From JBAZFF01 sp041653495 (lineage in GTDB: Bacteria; Patescibacteriota; Minisyncoccia; Minisyncoccales; RBG-13-42-11), in contig JBAZFF010000004.1 in assembly GCA_041653495.1 (NCBI GenBank), forward strand, positions 1 through 44,951: DNA of 44,951 nt, read 5' to 3'. The position numbers and the translations under genes are program-made. Shown here piece after piece: positions 6,580 to 13,289 of this stretch. The notes beneath the pieces are model-generated. The model was not told the origin of the DNA and searched no databases. It saw only the letters and a program-made list of their open reading frames with translations. Within the stretch, counting starts at the first letter, position 1; each line of letters starts with the position of its first letter.

Positions 6580-7413
6580 CTATTCTCCACAAACAGGACA
6601 GGAAGAATCAATGAACTGTTGGACAGTAAGATAATTTATATTCTGCTTTCCCAACCAATCTAGGATATTAATGAATTCATCCCACCAATCGGACTTATCA
6701 ACCAAGAAATAAGGGTGGAATTCCGTGATAAAAGGAATGCCATCCTTCTGGTGCTGGTAGAAATAATCCTGGATGGTATCCTTCCATTCTTTTGCCGTTT
6801 TATTATAGGAAGCCATGGCCGTATCGCACAGAACATATCCGCTTTTTCCCACTCCTTCTATGGAAACCACATAGAAACCGTAATCGCTGGAATAATAAGG
6901 AATGTAAGAGGCTTCCGGATGCCAGTTGATAACGAAGCTGCCGTGCCAACTAAAACCAGCATCATTTACTATTTCATTAGTATCCTTATTCTGGCTGAAT
7001 CTCTGGGCTCTAAATCCACCGATCTTATGGCCTATGCAACCCTCTATAACATCTTTAGTGTCTTTTATTATCTTTTCCTGGTCTTCTTTTACCATATTGG
7101 CCAGCTGGATAAACTCTCCGTTATCATCAAAAGCGTATCCTACGGCAGCTATTTCATAGCCTTTTTGGTCTAATTCCCTGACTAAAGAACAATTGTCTTC
7201 CGTAAATTGCTTGCCGACAAAAACAGTAGCCGTTTTAATTCCCCTCTTTTCTAATTCCTCTATCGCCTTAGTGAGGGCAACGGGATTGTCATATTCTGTT
7301 ATTTGCAAATTGACAGAAAGAGGTTCTTCTGTTGATTTATCTTTAATAAAAATTAGGTAAACGACGAGCGCTATAATTAAAACTATCAAAAAGCAAAATA
7401 ATATTTTCTTCAT
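6580..7413 (-). CDS. NodB-like polysaccharide deacetylase homologue, catalytic motifs missing
   Basis: A 277-aa protein with an N-terminal anchor (residues 3-23) and a polysaccharide-deacetylase-like fold. Recognisable segments are KRGIKTATVFVGKQF, LVRELDQKGYEIAAVGYAF, GGFRAQRFSQNKDTNEIV (motif 3 region), FITEFHPYFLVDK and a final CPVCGE. The usual TFDDG metal-binding Asp pair is absent (QITEYDN is found instead), and the usual HxxxH is replaced by AAVGY. So the metal site appears lost or rebuilt and deacetylase activity is doubtful. It overlaps the DUF134 gene by 4 bases (ATGA), so the two are translated together. It would face outward and may bind glycans. Compare DUF2334-type divergent members as an alternative. 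Confidence 0.7.
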   Translation of the reverse strand: MKKILFCFLIVLIIALVVYLIFIKDKSTEEPLSVNLQITEYDNPVALTKAIEELEKRGIKTATVFVGKQFTEDNCSLVRELDQKGYEIAAVGYAFDDNGEFIQLANMVKEDQEKIIKDTKDVIEGCIGHKIGGFRAQRFSQNKDTNEIVNDAGFSWHGSFVINWHPEASYIPYYSSDYGFYVVSIEGVGKSGYVLCDTAMASYNKTAKEWKDTIQDYFYQHQKDGIPFITEFHPYFLVDKSDWWDEFINILDWLGKQNINYLTVQQFIDSSCPVCGE

Positions 7414-7688
7414 GTTTTTATTATTTTTATTGCTTTGCCATATATTAAGGCTTTTGTGATTTTTTTATAGGCTGAAGATAAAATCCTTTGGTAGGTGCTT
7501 TGGGAAGTATTCATCTTTTTAGCCGCCTCTTCTTGTTCCAGGCCCTTAATGTTCCTTAATCTTAAAACCTCCACCTCTTCGGTGGTCAGCTCAATCACTT
7601 CCAAGAACCTCATAGGCACGCCTTGAGGTTTAAAATAGGTTGCGTCCGGACTAAATCTTATTCTCCTGCATAGTCTTGGCCTTGGCAT
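7410..7688 (-). CDS. DUF134 (UPF0251) helix-turn-helix protein
   Basis: A 92-aa protein of the DUF134/UPF0251 family. It begins MPRPRLCRRI, contains YFKPQGVPM, and carries a sigma-70-region-4-like HTH, VLRLRNIKGLEQEEAAKKMN then TSQSTYQRILSSAYKKI. Members are DNA-binding regulators of unknown targets, often found near DUF5320 or dinitrogenase-cofactor-like proteins; here the DUF5320 gene lies directly upstream. A TATAAT at 7708-7703 gives a possible promoter of its own, downstream of the terminator that follows DUF5320. It overlaps the deacetylase-like gene by 4 bases. Confidence 0.88.
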   Translation of the reverse strand: MPRPRLCRRIRFSPDATYFKPQGVPMRFLEVIELTTEEVEVLRLRNIKGLEQEEAAKKMNTSQSTYQRILSSAYKKITKALIYGKAIKIIKT

Positions 7689-7712
7689 AATTTTCTTTAT
7701 GTATTATACAAT

Positions 7713-7743
7713 AAAAATTGGGGAAACGCCCTGCCCCCAATTT
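7713..7743 (-). terminator. terminator between DUF5320 and DUF134, interlocked with a competing stem
   Basis: On the minus strand AAATTGGGG (7743-7735) pairs with CCCCAATTT (7723-7715), followed by TTATT. The loop contains GCAGGGC (7734-7728), which is a perfect 7-bp complement of GCCCTGC (7760-7754) just upstream. The two stems interleave, so they form either a tight pseudoknot or alternative folds in which the upstream stem opens the terminator. Confidence 0.7.
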
Positions 7744-7768
7744 GATACCGGAAGCAGGGCTTTCTCTT

Positions 7769-8011
7769 TTATTTTTCCTTGAGCTCCTGGAGTCTTCCTT
7801 TGACCGACTTTAAATCATCTTCTAGAATTTTAGCTTCTTCTTCTAATATCTGCTTCTCGTCTTTTTGCGATACCTGAGAACCAAATCTCCAGAATCTTCC
7901 GAAGCCGCATCCGAACCCTCTTCTGAGACCCATTCCGGATCCGCAAGGACCCATGCCCCAGCCCGTGCCAGGGCCTGATCCTTGAGGGCCGGTTCCATTA
8001 TATCTTGGCAT
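7769..8011 (-). CDS. DUF5320 Gly-rich small protein
   Basis: An 80-aa protein with the typical DUF5320 layout. A Gly/Pro/Met-rich head (MPRYNGTGPQGSGPGTGWG, then CGSGMGLRRGFGCGFGRFW) is followed by a charged coiled coil (about residues 50-80, EKQILEEEAKILEDDLKSVK). The family is small, of unknown function, common in anaerobes and candidate phyla, and often next to Fe-S or metal-related genes. It is transcribed from a strong promoter (TTGACA, 17 bases, TATATT) about 60 bases upstream. It is followed by an interlocked terminator before the DUF134 regulator, which may control it. Confidence 0.85.
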   Translation of the reverse strand: MPRYNGTGPQGSGPGTGWGMGPCGSGMGLRRGFGCGFGRFWRFGSQVSQKDEKQILEEEAKILEDDLKSVKGRLQELKEK

Positions 8012-8073
8012 AGTTTTTTATAGTTAAGCTTATGATTAATATTGCGACCTTTGTTTACTGCTTTCCTATTATG

Positions 8074-8102
8074 AATATATACCCATAACCATACTTTGTC
8101 AA
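8074..8102 (-). promoter_or_regulatory. promoter of the DUF5320 gene
   Basis: TTGACA (8102-8097), exactly 17 bases, TATATT (8079-8074). The transcript would carry a leader of about 55 bases before the ATG at 8011. Confidence 0.75.
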
Positions 8103-8155
8103 TATCTAAACACCCTTAACTAAAAAACCGCTTCTTCGGTGGTTCTTCGTTGGCT

Positions 8156-8185
8156 CCCCTGGCTAGATGATGTTAGGACCTGTTT
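8156..8185 (+). repeat. dispersed intergenic repeat, copy B
   Basis: Matches copy A (5546-5575): CCCCTGGCTAGATGATG then TTAGGACCTGTTT. It lies just beyond the minus-strand terminator of the zinc-ribbon gene, the same position that copy A has relative to the 268-aa gene. Preceding bases TTGGCT extend a tRNA-3'-end-like look. Confidence 0.5.
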
Positions 8186-8190
8186 TTAAA

Positions 8191-8228
8191 AATAAAAGGG
8201 CCGTTTTCGTATAAATACGAGCGTGCCC
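8191..8228 (-). terminator. terminator of the zinc-ribbon gene
   Basis: On the minus strand an outer GGGC/GCCC stem (8228-8225 with 8201-8198) encloses a perfect TCGTAT/ATACGA hairpin (8220-8215 with 8212-8207), followed by TTTTATTTTT. Confidence 0.65.
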
Positions 8229-8235
8229 ATGGAGG

Positions 8236-8796
8236 TTAAGACTTAATCCTTACATCCGTTGGGAAATGATCTAACGAAACCGAAAGCATTATTCTTCCCA
8301 TAAACCCCTCTTTCTCCAACTCATTAATCCGCCAATTAGCCGAATCAAGAGCGTGTGGGAAAGAGTAAGTCGCAAACCTGCTTGAAAGACCCCAGGAATC
8401 ATCAAGCATTTGGATGCGAGAAGCTTCAACGTGAGGAGAGGTAAGACTAGGACAGTCGCAACTTGGGATTTCCCACACCTCATAAAGATTCTCTTTATGG
8501 AAAATTCCTTTCTTGCGAGATATCCTTACCCAAATTAGAATCATCTGTGTTTTTTCCACGACGGCTCCTTCCAAATTATTTTCCCTTCCACAGCGAGGAC
8601 ATTTTATTTTATTGTCGATGGTTAAGGTTTTTGGTTTATGCCCGTGCTCTGGGCACTTTGGACATAACCACTTTCCGCCCTTTGTTAAAAGATCAATCTC
8701 TTCCTTGCAACGAGGGCATTTAATCTTACCACCTCTCAATAAACGTCTCCCGCAACCGGAACATTTAAGGTTCGCTACTGCTGATGCGCTTGGCAT
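8236..8796 (-). CDS. multi-zinc-ribbon protein with unknown C-terminal domain
   Basis: The longest open frame begins at 8829, but its first codons lie inside the -10 region. The start with a good ribosome site is the ATG at 8796 (AGGAGG at 8808-8803, 6 bases away), giving 186 aa. The N-terminal half has repeated CxxC knuckles: CSGCGRRL, CPRCKEEIDL, CPKCPEHGH and CPRCGRENNL. These make two Com-like zinc ribbons (phage Mu Com style: CxxC, then IKCPRC), a fold that binds RNA or DNA. The C-terminal ~100 residues are not recognised and contain CDCP and several aromatic segments. Expression comes from a palindrome-containing promoter nearly identical to that of the next gene upstream (8948-9220). 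It may be an RNA- or metal-responsive regulator; that is inference. Confidence 0.7.
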   Translation of the reverse strand: MPSASAVANLKCSGCGRRLLRGGKIKCPRCKEEIDLLTKGGKWLCPKCPEHGHKPKTLTIDNKIKCPRCGRENNLEGAVVEKTQMILIWVRISRKKGIFHKENLYEVWEIPSCDCPSLTSPHVEASRIQMLDDSWGLSSRFATYSFPHALDSANWRINELEKEGFMGRIMLSVSLDHFPTDVRIKS

Positions 8797-8819
8797 TCTG
8801 AACCTCCTTTCTGAACAAA

Positions 8820-8848
8820 ACAATACCACATTTTAGTGGTATTGTCAA
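8820..8848 (-). promoter_or_regulatory. palindromic promoter of the zinc-ribbon gene (twin of 9241-9269)
   Basis: TTGACA (8848-8843), 17 bases, TATTGT (8825-8820). The stretch 8820-8845 is a perfect inverted repeat, with 10-base arms ACAATACCAC and GTGGTATTGT around 6 bases. It covers the spacer, the -10 and part of the -35, as expected for a repressor operator. Confidence 0.8.
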
Positions 8849-8936
8849 TAGTTGGCTCCCCAGTTCAAAGATTATTATAATTTTGGAGAACAAAGATTAC
8901 ATTAGAAATTTGAGAGAAAAATTATTAAAAATAAAT

Positions 8937-8962
8937 AGCCGGGAAAATTACTTTTCCTGGCT
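8937..8962 (-). terminator. terminator overlapping the stop codon of the 90-aa gene
   Basis: On the minus strand AGCC-A-GGAAAA pairs with TTTTCC-C-GGCT around a GTAA loop, and the TAA stop (8950-8948) is in the loop. ATTTATTTTTAATAATTTTT follows. Confidence 0.75.
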
Positions 8963-9220
8963 AAGCTCGACTGATTTTACTTGAAAGAATGCCGTCTTCA
9001 TGTAGCACATCGATCGAAGTCCTGCATCTCTTTCTGCCTCCATTGTTGCTCCGAATTTAGTCTTTGCCCCAACGGTAGTTTTTACAATTTGACCGTTTTT
9101 GAGATACTTCTCTGCTGGGCCCTTTGTTCTATTATTAACAAAATCCTGCCAGCTTTCGTATGAACTTTCGTTAGGAATCACGACGACAAGCGTTACCGTC
9201 CATTCCTTTTTATTAAACAT
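8948..9220 (-). CDS. hypothetical protein, 90 aa
   Basis: As with its neighbour, the longest frame (from 9250) starts in the promoter. The real start is the ATG at 9220, preceded by GGAGGGG (9230-9224), giving 90 aa. The protein is soluble (MFNKKEWTVTLVVVIPNES...), with a hydrophobic beta-like strand near the N-terminus, a mixed helical middle (YESWQDFVNNRTKGPAEKYL) and a C-terminal strand (FFQVKSVELSQEK). I do not recognise it. It shares its promoter/operator with the zinc-ribbon gene and has its own terminator, so the two are separate transcripts under one control. Confidence 0.65.
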   Translation of the reverse strand: MFNKKEWTVTLVVVIPNESSYESWQDFVNNRTKGPAEKYLKNGQIVKTTVGAKTKFGATMEAERDAGLRSMCYMKTAFFQVKSVELSQEK

Positions 9221-9240
9221 ATTCCCCTCCTTCCAACAAA

Positions 9241-9269
9241 ACAATACCATACTTTAATGGCATTGTCAA
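9241..9269 (-). promoter_or_regulatory. palindromic promoter of the 90-aa gene (twin of 8820-8848)
   Basis: TTGACA (9269-9264), 17 bases, TATTGT (9246-9241). The inverted repeat 9241-9266 has arms ACAATACCAT and ATGGCATTGT, with one mismatch. It is aligned identically with the twin site relative to the -35 and -10 boxes. Confidence 0.8.
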
Positions 9270-9275
9270 TATTAG

Positions 9276-9347
9276 CTCCGGCGGTAGGATTCGAACCTAC
9301 AACCTAGTGCTTAACAGGCACCCGCGCTACCATTGCGCCACGCCGGA
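9276..9347 (-). tRNA. tRNA-Asn (anticodon GTT)
   Basis: A full cloverleaf reads on the minus strand: acceptor TCCGGCG/CGCCGGA, D arm GCGC/GCGC, anticodon arm GGTGC-CTGTTAA-GCACT with anticodon GTT, T arm GTAGG-TTCGAAT-CCTAC, discriminator G. It is 72 bases long and CCA is not encoded. It has its own promoter just upstream (9363-9391). Confidence 0.95.
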
Positions 9348-9362
9348 ATGATTACGCTTTTC

Positions 9363-9391
9363 AAAATAACACAGAATGGCTCTATTTTCAA
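9363..9391 (-). promoter_or_regulatory. promoter of tRNA-Asn
   Basis: TTGAAA (9391-9386), 17 bases, TATTTT (9368-9363), ending 15 bases before the tRNA. The -35 overlaps the stop codon of the upstream membrane-protein gene (9390-9388). Confidence 0.65.
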
Positions 9392-9777
9392 CCTCTAAAA
9401 CTAAGAGCATACTGGAGGCTGGCTAACGTAAATATCAGGAAAGTTAAATAGGTAGATGTCCTGTTGGATATCCTAATGCCCATCTTTCCAAACAGCTCCC
9501 TGCTGAAAGAATGATCGTAATTCTTCGGGTCGGAAAGGCTTTCTCCTTTTAAGGCCTGGGTGATGGTAGTGAGTATGCAGACCATTCTGTATTTTCTGGT
9601 CCAGGGCCATATCAAGAATCCCCAAACAAACTGATGGAAGACGACCAGCAGGCTCAAATAGAAATGGAAAGAAACCCTGTCGGGAAAGACGGTTTCCGGA
9701 ACTAAAAACAAAGAATACCAAAAAATCCCAAAAATGATATGGAAGAAAAATACAGTTTCTCCTAGGACCTTCCTCAT
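9388..9777 (-). CDS. hypothetical membrane protein, 129 aa
   Basis: A 129-aa protein with about four hydrophobic segments: residues 6-25, 36-57, 66-76 (weak) and 107-126. A cytoplasmic-looking loop (KGESLSDPKNYDHSFSRELFGK) lies before the last helix. I do not recognise the family. It begins 4 bases after the rpoD stop, at the end of the long operon that includes dnaG and rpoD. Its stop codon lies inside the tRNA-Asn promoter. Confidence 0.65.
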   Translation of the reverse strand: MRKVLGETVFFFHIIFGIFWYSLFLVPETVFPDRVSFHFYLSLLVVFHQFVWGFLIWPWTRKYRMVCILTTITQALKGESLSDPKNYDHSFSRELFGKMGIRISNRTSTYLTFLIFTLASLQYALSFRG

Positions 9778-9781
9778 GCTT

Positions 9782-10999
9782 TTAATATCCTTTGAGTTTT
9801 TTGAGAGACTGGTGCTCCCTTATCTTTTCCAAAGCTTTAGCTTCAATCTGCCTTATTCTTTCTCTGGTGACTCCGAATTCCTTCCCCACTTCTTCTAGAG
9901 TGTGGGTGACTCCGTCTTCCAGGCCGAACCTCATAGCCAGTATCTTTTGCTCTCTGGGGGTGAGATCCTGCAATATCTCCCTCTCGTGCTCTTTTAACAG
10001 GGTTCTGGCGGCTTCCGCGTTGGGGGCTATTGTCTTTTCGTCTTCTATAAATTCCGCCAAAACAGAATCTTCTTCGTCTTCTCCGACCGGAGTCTCCAAG
10101 GAAACGGTTTCCTGGGATATCTTCTGTATATGGTATACCTTCTCCACTTCTATACCCATCTCGGCCGCTATCTCTTCGGGCAATGGCTCTCTGCCCAAAT
10201 CCTGCAGAAGCCTTCTCCTGACCTGGGTATATTTGGAAATAGTTTCCACCATGTGCACCGGAATCCTGATAGTCCTGGCCTGATCGGCCAAGGCTCTGGT
10301 TATAGCCTGCCTTATCCACCAGGTGGCATAGGTTGAGAACTTATATCCCCTCCTCCAGTCAAACTTTTCTACTGCCCTGAACAGCCCGAGATTCCCTTCC
10401 TGGATCAAATCCAAAAGAGTTAAATTCGGAGAACGGCCCACGTATTTCTTGGCTATTGAAACGACCAGCCTCAAGTTGGCCCTTGCCAGTTTCTTTTTGG
10501 CCTCCGTATCCCCCTTTTCTATCAGTTTTGCCAGTTCTTTCTCTTCATTCGGGGTGACAAAGGAAATCTTTCCTATCTCCTTTAAATACATCTGGATAGG
10601 ATCGATTCCGGCCTCATCCCCCTTTAATATCTTTTTTGGTTTCCCTTCCAAAGAAAGCAGGTCGCTGCTTTCCTTCACCTCTATCCCTTCTCTCTCAAAC
10701 TCGTCAAACAAGTTCTCCAAGGCGGAAATATTCTTTTCCAAAGAAGGAAAGAAATATAGCAGTTCCGAATAAGTGACAAAGCCTCTTTCTCTTCCCTTTT
10801 CCTTCAGCTGCTGAATCTTGTCATTGGGAAAAACCTTACCGGTTCTCTGGGGCTCTTCTCTCTTTTTGGCCTTTTTCCCTGCCTTCTTTACCGCTTTTCT
10901 TTTTAAAACATGCTTCTTTGGTTTCCTTGCCGACTTCTTTACCGTCTTTCTGGCAACTTTCTTTTTGGATTTTACTTTCTTTTTTATTTTCTTTTTCAT
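9782..10999 (-). CDS. rpoD: primary sigma factor RpoD with histone-like N-terminal tail
   Basis: A 405-aa housekeeping sigma-70. The first ~50 residues are extremely basic (28 Lys/Arg among residues 1-47), an extension unlike the usual acidic region 1.1. Residues ~60-125 look like region 1.1. Region 1.2 follows (DPIQMYLKEIGK), then region 2 (ARANLRLVVSIAKKYVGRS, LDLIQEGNLGLFRAVEKFDWRRG, YKFSTYATWWIRQAITRA), region 3 (IRIPVHMVETISKY) and region 4 (LTPREQKILAMRFGL, EEVGKEFGVTRERIRQIEAKAL). Regions 2.4 and 4.2 are intact, matching the TTGACA/TATAAT-type promoters seen throughout the window. It overlaps dnaG by 4 bases (ATGA), giving a dnaG-rpoD macromolecular-synthesis operon. Confidence 0.97.
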   Translation of the reverse strand: MKKKIKKKVKSKKKVARKTVKKSARKPKKHVLKRKAVKKAGKKAKKREEPQRTGKVFPNDKIQQLKEKGRERGFVTYSELLYFFPSLEKNISALENLFDEFEREGIEVKESSDLLSLEGKPKKILKGDEAGIDPIQMYLKEIGKISFVTPNEEKELAKLIEKGDTEAKKKLARANLRLVVSIAKKYVGRSPNLTLLDLIQEGNLGLFRAVEKFDWRRGYKFSTYATWWIRQAITRALADQARTIRIPVHMVETISKYTQVRRRLLQDLGREPLPEEIAAEMGIEVEKVYHIQKISQETVSLETPVGEDEEDSVLAEFIEDEKTIAPNAEAARTLLKEHEREILQDLTPREQKILAMRFGLEDGVTHTLEEVGKEFGVTRERIRQIEAKALEKIREHQSLKKLKGY

Positions 11000-12744
11000 T
11001 TGGCTTTGTTAATGATTGATTGATATTTCAAAAGCAATTCTTCTCCTTTCTTGCTGTCATTCTCCATCTGCGCTTTTTTGAGCTCTTTGGAAACTTCCCC
11101 GAGCTTGTTCTTTAATTCTAGAGAATCAACCTCCCTTAGACAATAGCTTATATCTTCTATGGCATCTTTCTCTTCTATCTCTTCCACTTCCGACATTAAG
11201 GCTATCGTGTTAAACCAGGAAGCCAGGTCCGAATCAAGCTCTTTCTGAGACAGGCTGGGATTCTTCTTTAACTTTGACGCCAGTTCCTTCCCTTCCGGGG
11301 AGAAGTTTGAAAGCTTTTCTTCGGGCAGGGATTCTAATTGCCCGGGATACTTCAAGAACAATACTATCAGTCTCTCTTCCAAAAGCTCCTTTCTGGTTTT
11401 GACCGGAATATTCATTTCTTCTTCGGGTTCTATCCCGAACTTGTCGGACCTGTCCTCTTTTACTTTTCCGAGTTCCTCCTCCACGTCCTCCGGATTGACC
11501 TGGAGCTTTCTGGCCAGTTCGTTAACCCAGTGCGACTGCACTATTCTGTTCGGTATCTTTCTCACGGCCGGGAGAAGCGCCTTGGCTATTTCCCTCTTTC
11601 CGTCGGAACTTTGAGAATCAAATTTCCCGAAAGTGGTTTCAAAATAAAAATCCATTATTGTTTTCCCGTCTTTTACTCTCTCTGCCCATTCTTTCGGGTC
11701 CTTTACCACCATGTCTGCGGGATCCAACCCTTCGGGAAGCACGACCACTTTTACGTTGAACTCCTGGGCTTGGGCCAGATCAATCCCCCTTTTTGTGGCT
11801 GCATCCCCGGCTATATCCATATCAAAGCAAGTATGCAGATTCTCAGTATATCTTTTCAAGATCTTAAGTTGGAAAGGAGTCAAAGCGGTTCCGGAAGTTG
11901 CAACCACATTCTCGGTCCCCGCCTGGGAAGCCATAATTGCGTCCACATATCCTTCCACTAAAATGCAGAAATTGTTTTTTCTTATTTCCAATTTTGCTTT
12001 GTCCAGCCCGTATAAAACCCTGCTCTTATCGTACAGAATGGTCTGGGGAGTATTTACGTACTTTGCCACCTCGTTCTTGTCCTTGTCTTTGAACACCCTC
12101 CCGCCGAAACCTATGGGCTGGGAATTAATGTCGAATATCGGAAAGATTATCCTGCCCCTGAATCTATCATGCAGAGACCCCTTTTCCGAAGACAGGGCCA
12201 GGCCTGCTTTTTCTATCTCCTGCCCCGTATAATTCCTTGAATGCAAGAAATCGGATAAAGACTGCCAGGAGTCCGGAGCATATCCCACCCTCCACTTCTT
12301 CAGGCTGTCTTCCGTGACTCCTCTGTTCAAGAGATAAGCTCTCGCTTCTTTTCCCGCTTTACTCTCCTGAAGCTGCTTTTCAAAAAACTTGGAGGCCAAT
12401 TCGCAAATCTCGTACAATCTTTCCCTTTCTGATTTAAGTTTGGCGTATTCCGGGGATTGCCTCTTTAATTCCACTCCTGCTTTCTGGGCAAGAATCCTTA
12501 AAGCATCTCCGAACTCCACTCCCTCTATTTTCATTACAAACTTAAACATGTCACCCCCGATTGAACACCCCCCGAAGCAATGCCACAATTGCCTGGTCGG
12601 GGAGACGAAGAAAGACGGCCTTTTTTCCGAATGGAAAGGGCAAACCGCCCGATAATTTATTCCGGCTTTCTGCAGCTTTATATAGCTGCCTATCACATCC
12701 ACTATGTCCAGCCTGTTTTTGATCTCCTCTATTGGATTCTCCAT
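10996..12744 (-). CDS. dnaG: DNA primase DnaG
   Basis: A 582-aa primase. The N-terminal CHC2 zinc-binding domain reads YRAVCPFHSEKRPSF and LWHCFGGCSIGGD (about residues 33-67). The Toprim catalytic core has ILVEGYVDAIMA (the EGxxD motif) and TCFDMDIAGDAATKRG (DxDxAG) around residues 250-330, with the usual FRGRIIFPIFD and GFGGRV before it. The ~180-residue C-terminal region is charged and would bind DnaB helicase. It makes RNA primers for replication. It overlaps mscS upstream by 1 base and rpoD downstream by 4 bases. Confidence 0.97.
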   Translation of the reverse strand: MENPIEEIKNRLDIVDVIGSYIKLQKAGINYRAVCPFHSEKRPSFFVSPTRQLWHCFGGCSIGGDMFKFVMKIEGVEFGDALRILAQKAGVELKRQSPEYAKLKSERERLYEICELASKFFEKQLQESKAGKEARAYLLNRGVTEDSLKKWRVGYAPDSWQSLSDFLHSRNYTGQEIEKAGLALSSEKGSLHDRFRGRIIFPIFDINSQPIGFGGRVFKDKDKNEVAKYVNTPQTILYDKSRVLYGLDKAKLEIRKNNFCILVEGYVDAIMASQAGTENVVATSGTALTPFQLKILKRYTENLHTCFDMDIAGDAATKRGIDLAQAQEFNVKVVVLPEGLDPADMVVKDPKEWAERVKDGKTIMDFYFETTFGKFDSQSSDGKREIAKALLPAVRKIPNRIVQSHWVNELARKLQVNPEDVEEELGKVKEDRSDKFGIEPEEEMNIPVKTRKELLEERLIVLFLKYPGQLESLPEEKLSNFSPEGKELASKLKKNPSLSQKELDSDLASWFNTIALMSEVEEIEEKDAIEDISYCLREVDSLELKNKLGEVSKELKKAQMENDSKKGEELLLKYQSIINKAK

Positions 12745-13280
12745 TATTTTTTGTCCGATGAGTTAGAAACTTTAGAAATAGTCCCGTGAGGGATATGGTA
12801 TATCTTTCCCTCCGAATCCCTTAAGACCGTTTTTCTCAAGGTGATGTCTTCTACCTTCCCGCAAGTATCATTCAAACAGACCGAATCTCCGACTTTATAC
12901 TGGTTCTCTACTATTATGAAAAGTCCCGCCAAAAAATCTTTGACCAAAGCTTGGGCTCCAAATCCCACGGCGACTCCGACGATTCCTGCTCCAGCCAGTA
13001 TGGGGCCGATATCCACGCCGAACTCAGCAAGGATAAAAGTGGCTACTATAAACCAAATTATGACGCTTAAAATACCGTTGAATATCCCGATCAAAGTATT
13101 CTCTCTTTGGACCTCCGCTTCTTTATTCCCAAAAACACGGACTACTCTTTTTATGGTGCTGTCTATAAATATCCTGATAATCTTTTTGACCAAAAGAGCT
13201 CCGATAATCATTAACGAAATCCTGAGCCCGCTGGAGACTAACCAATCCGTTATGTTCTGGAATATTTCTCTGATGTCCAT
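12744..13280 (-). CDS. MscS-family small-conductance mechanosensitive channel
   Basis: A 178-aa short MscS-like protein with helices at about residues 15-37 and 67-88, then the pore helix (GPILAGAGIVGVAVGFGAQA, followed by LVKDFLAGLFIIVENQ) at about residues 90-125. The start of the beta domain follows (YKVGDSVCLNDTCGKVEDITLRKTVLRDSEG, IPHGTIS). It stops shortly after the beta domain, lacking the alpha/beta C-terminal domain of E. coli MscS. It acts as a tension-gated channel in the cytoplasmic membrane. It sits 9 bases downstream of a NUDIX gene and overlaps dnaG by 1 base, an unusual member for a primase-sigma operon. Confidence 0.88.
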   Translation of the reverse strand: MDIREIFQNITDWLVSSGLRISLMIIGALLVKKIIRIFIDSTIKRVVRVFGNKEAEVQRENTLIGIFNGILSVIIWFIVATFILAEFGVDIGPILAGAGIVGVAVGFGAQALVKDFLAGLFIIVENQYKVGDSVCLNDTCGKVEDITLRKTVLRDSEGKIYHIPHGTISKVSNSSDKK

Positions 13281-13289
13281 ATTTTTGAA

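Noticed and set aside
8797..8829. Upstream start of the zinc-ribbon gene (and likewise 9221-9250 for the 90-aa gene)
   Set aside because: These codons lie within the -10 region and the ribosome site; the similar MVLFC starts arise from the shared promoter sequence, not from homologous proteins.
8851..8870. tRNA fragment (TTGGCTCCCC) after the zinc-ribbon promoter
   Set aside because: Only about ten bases match a tRNA end and no arm can be folded.
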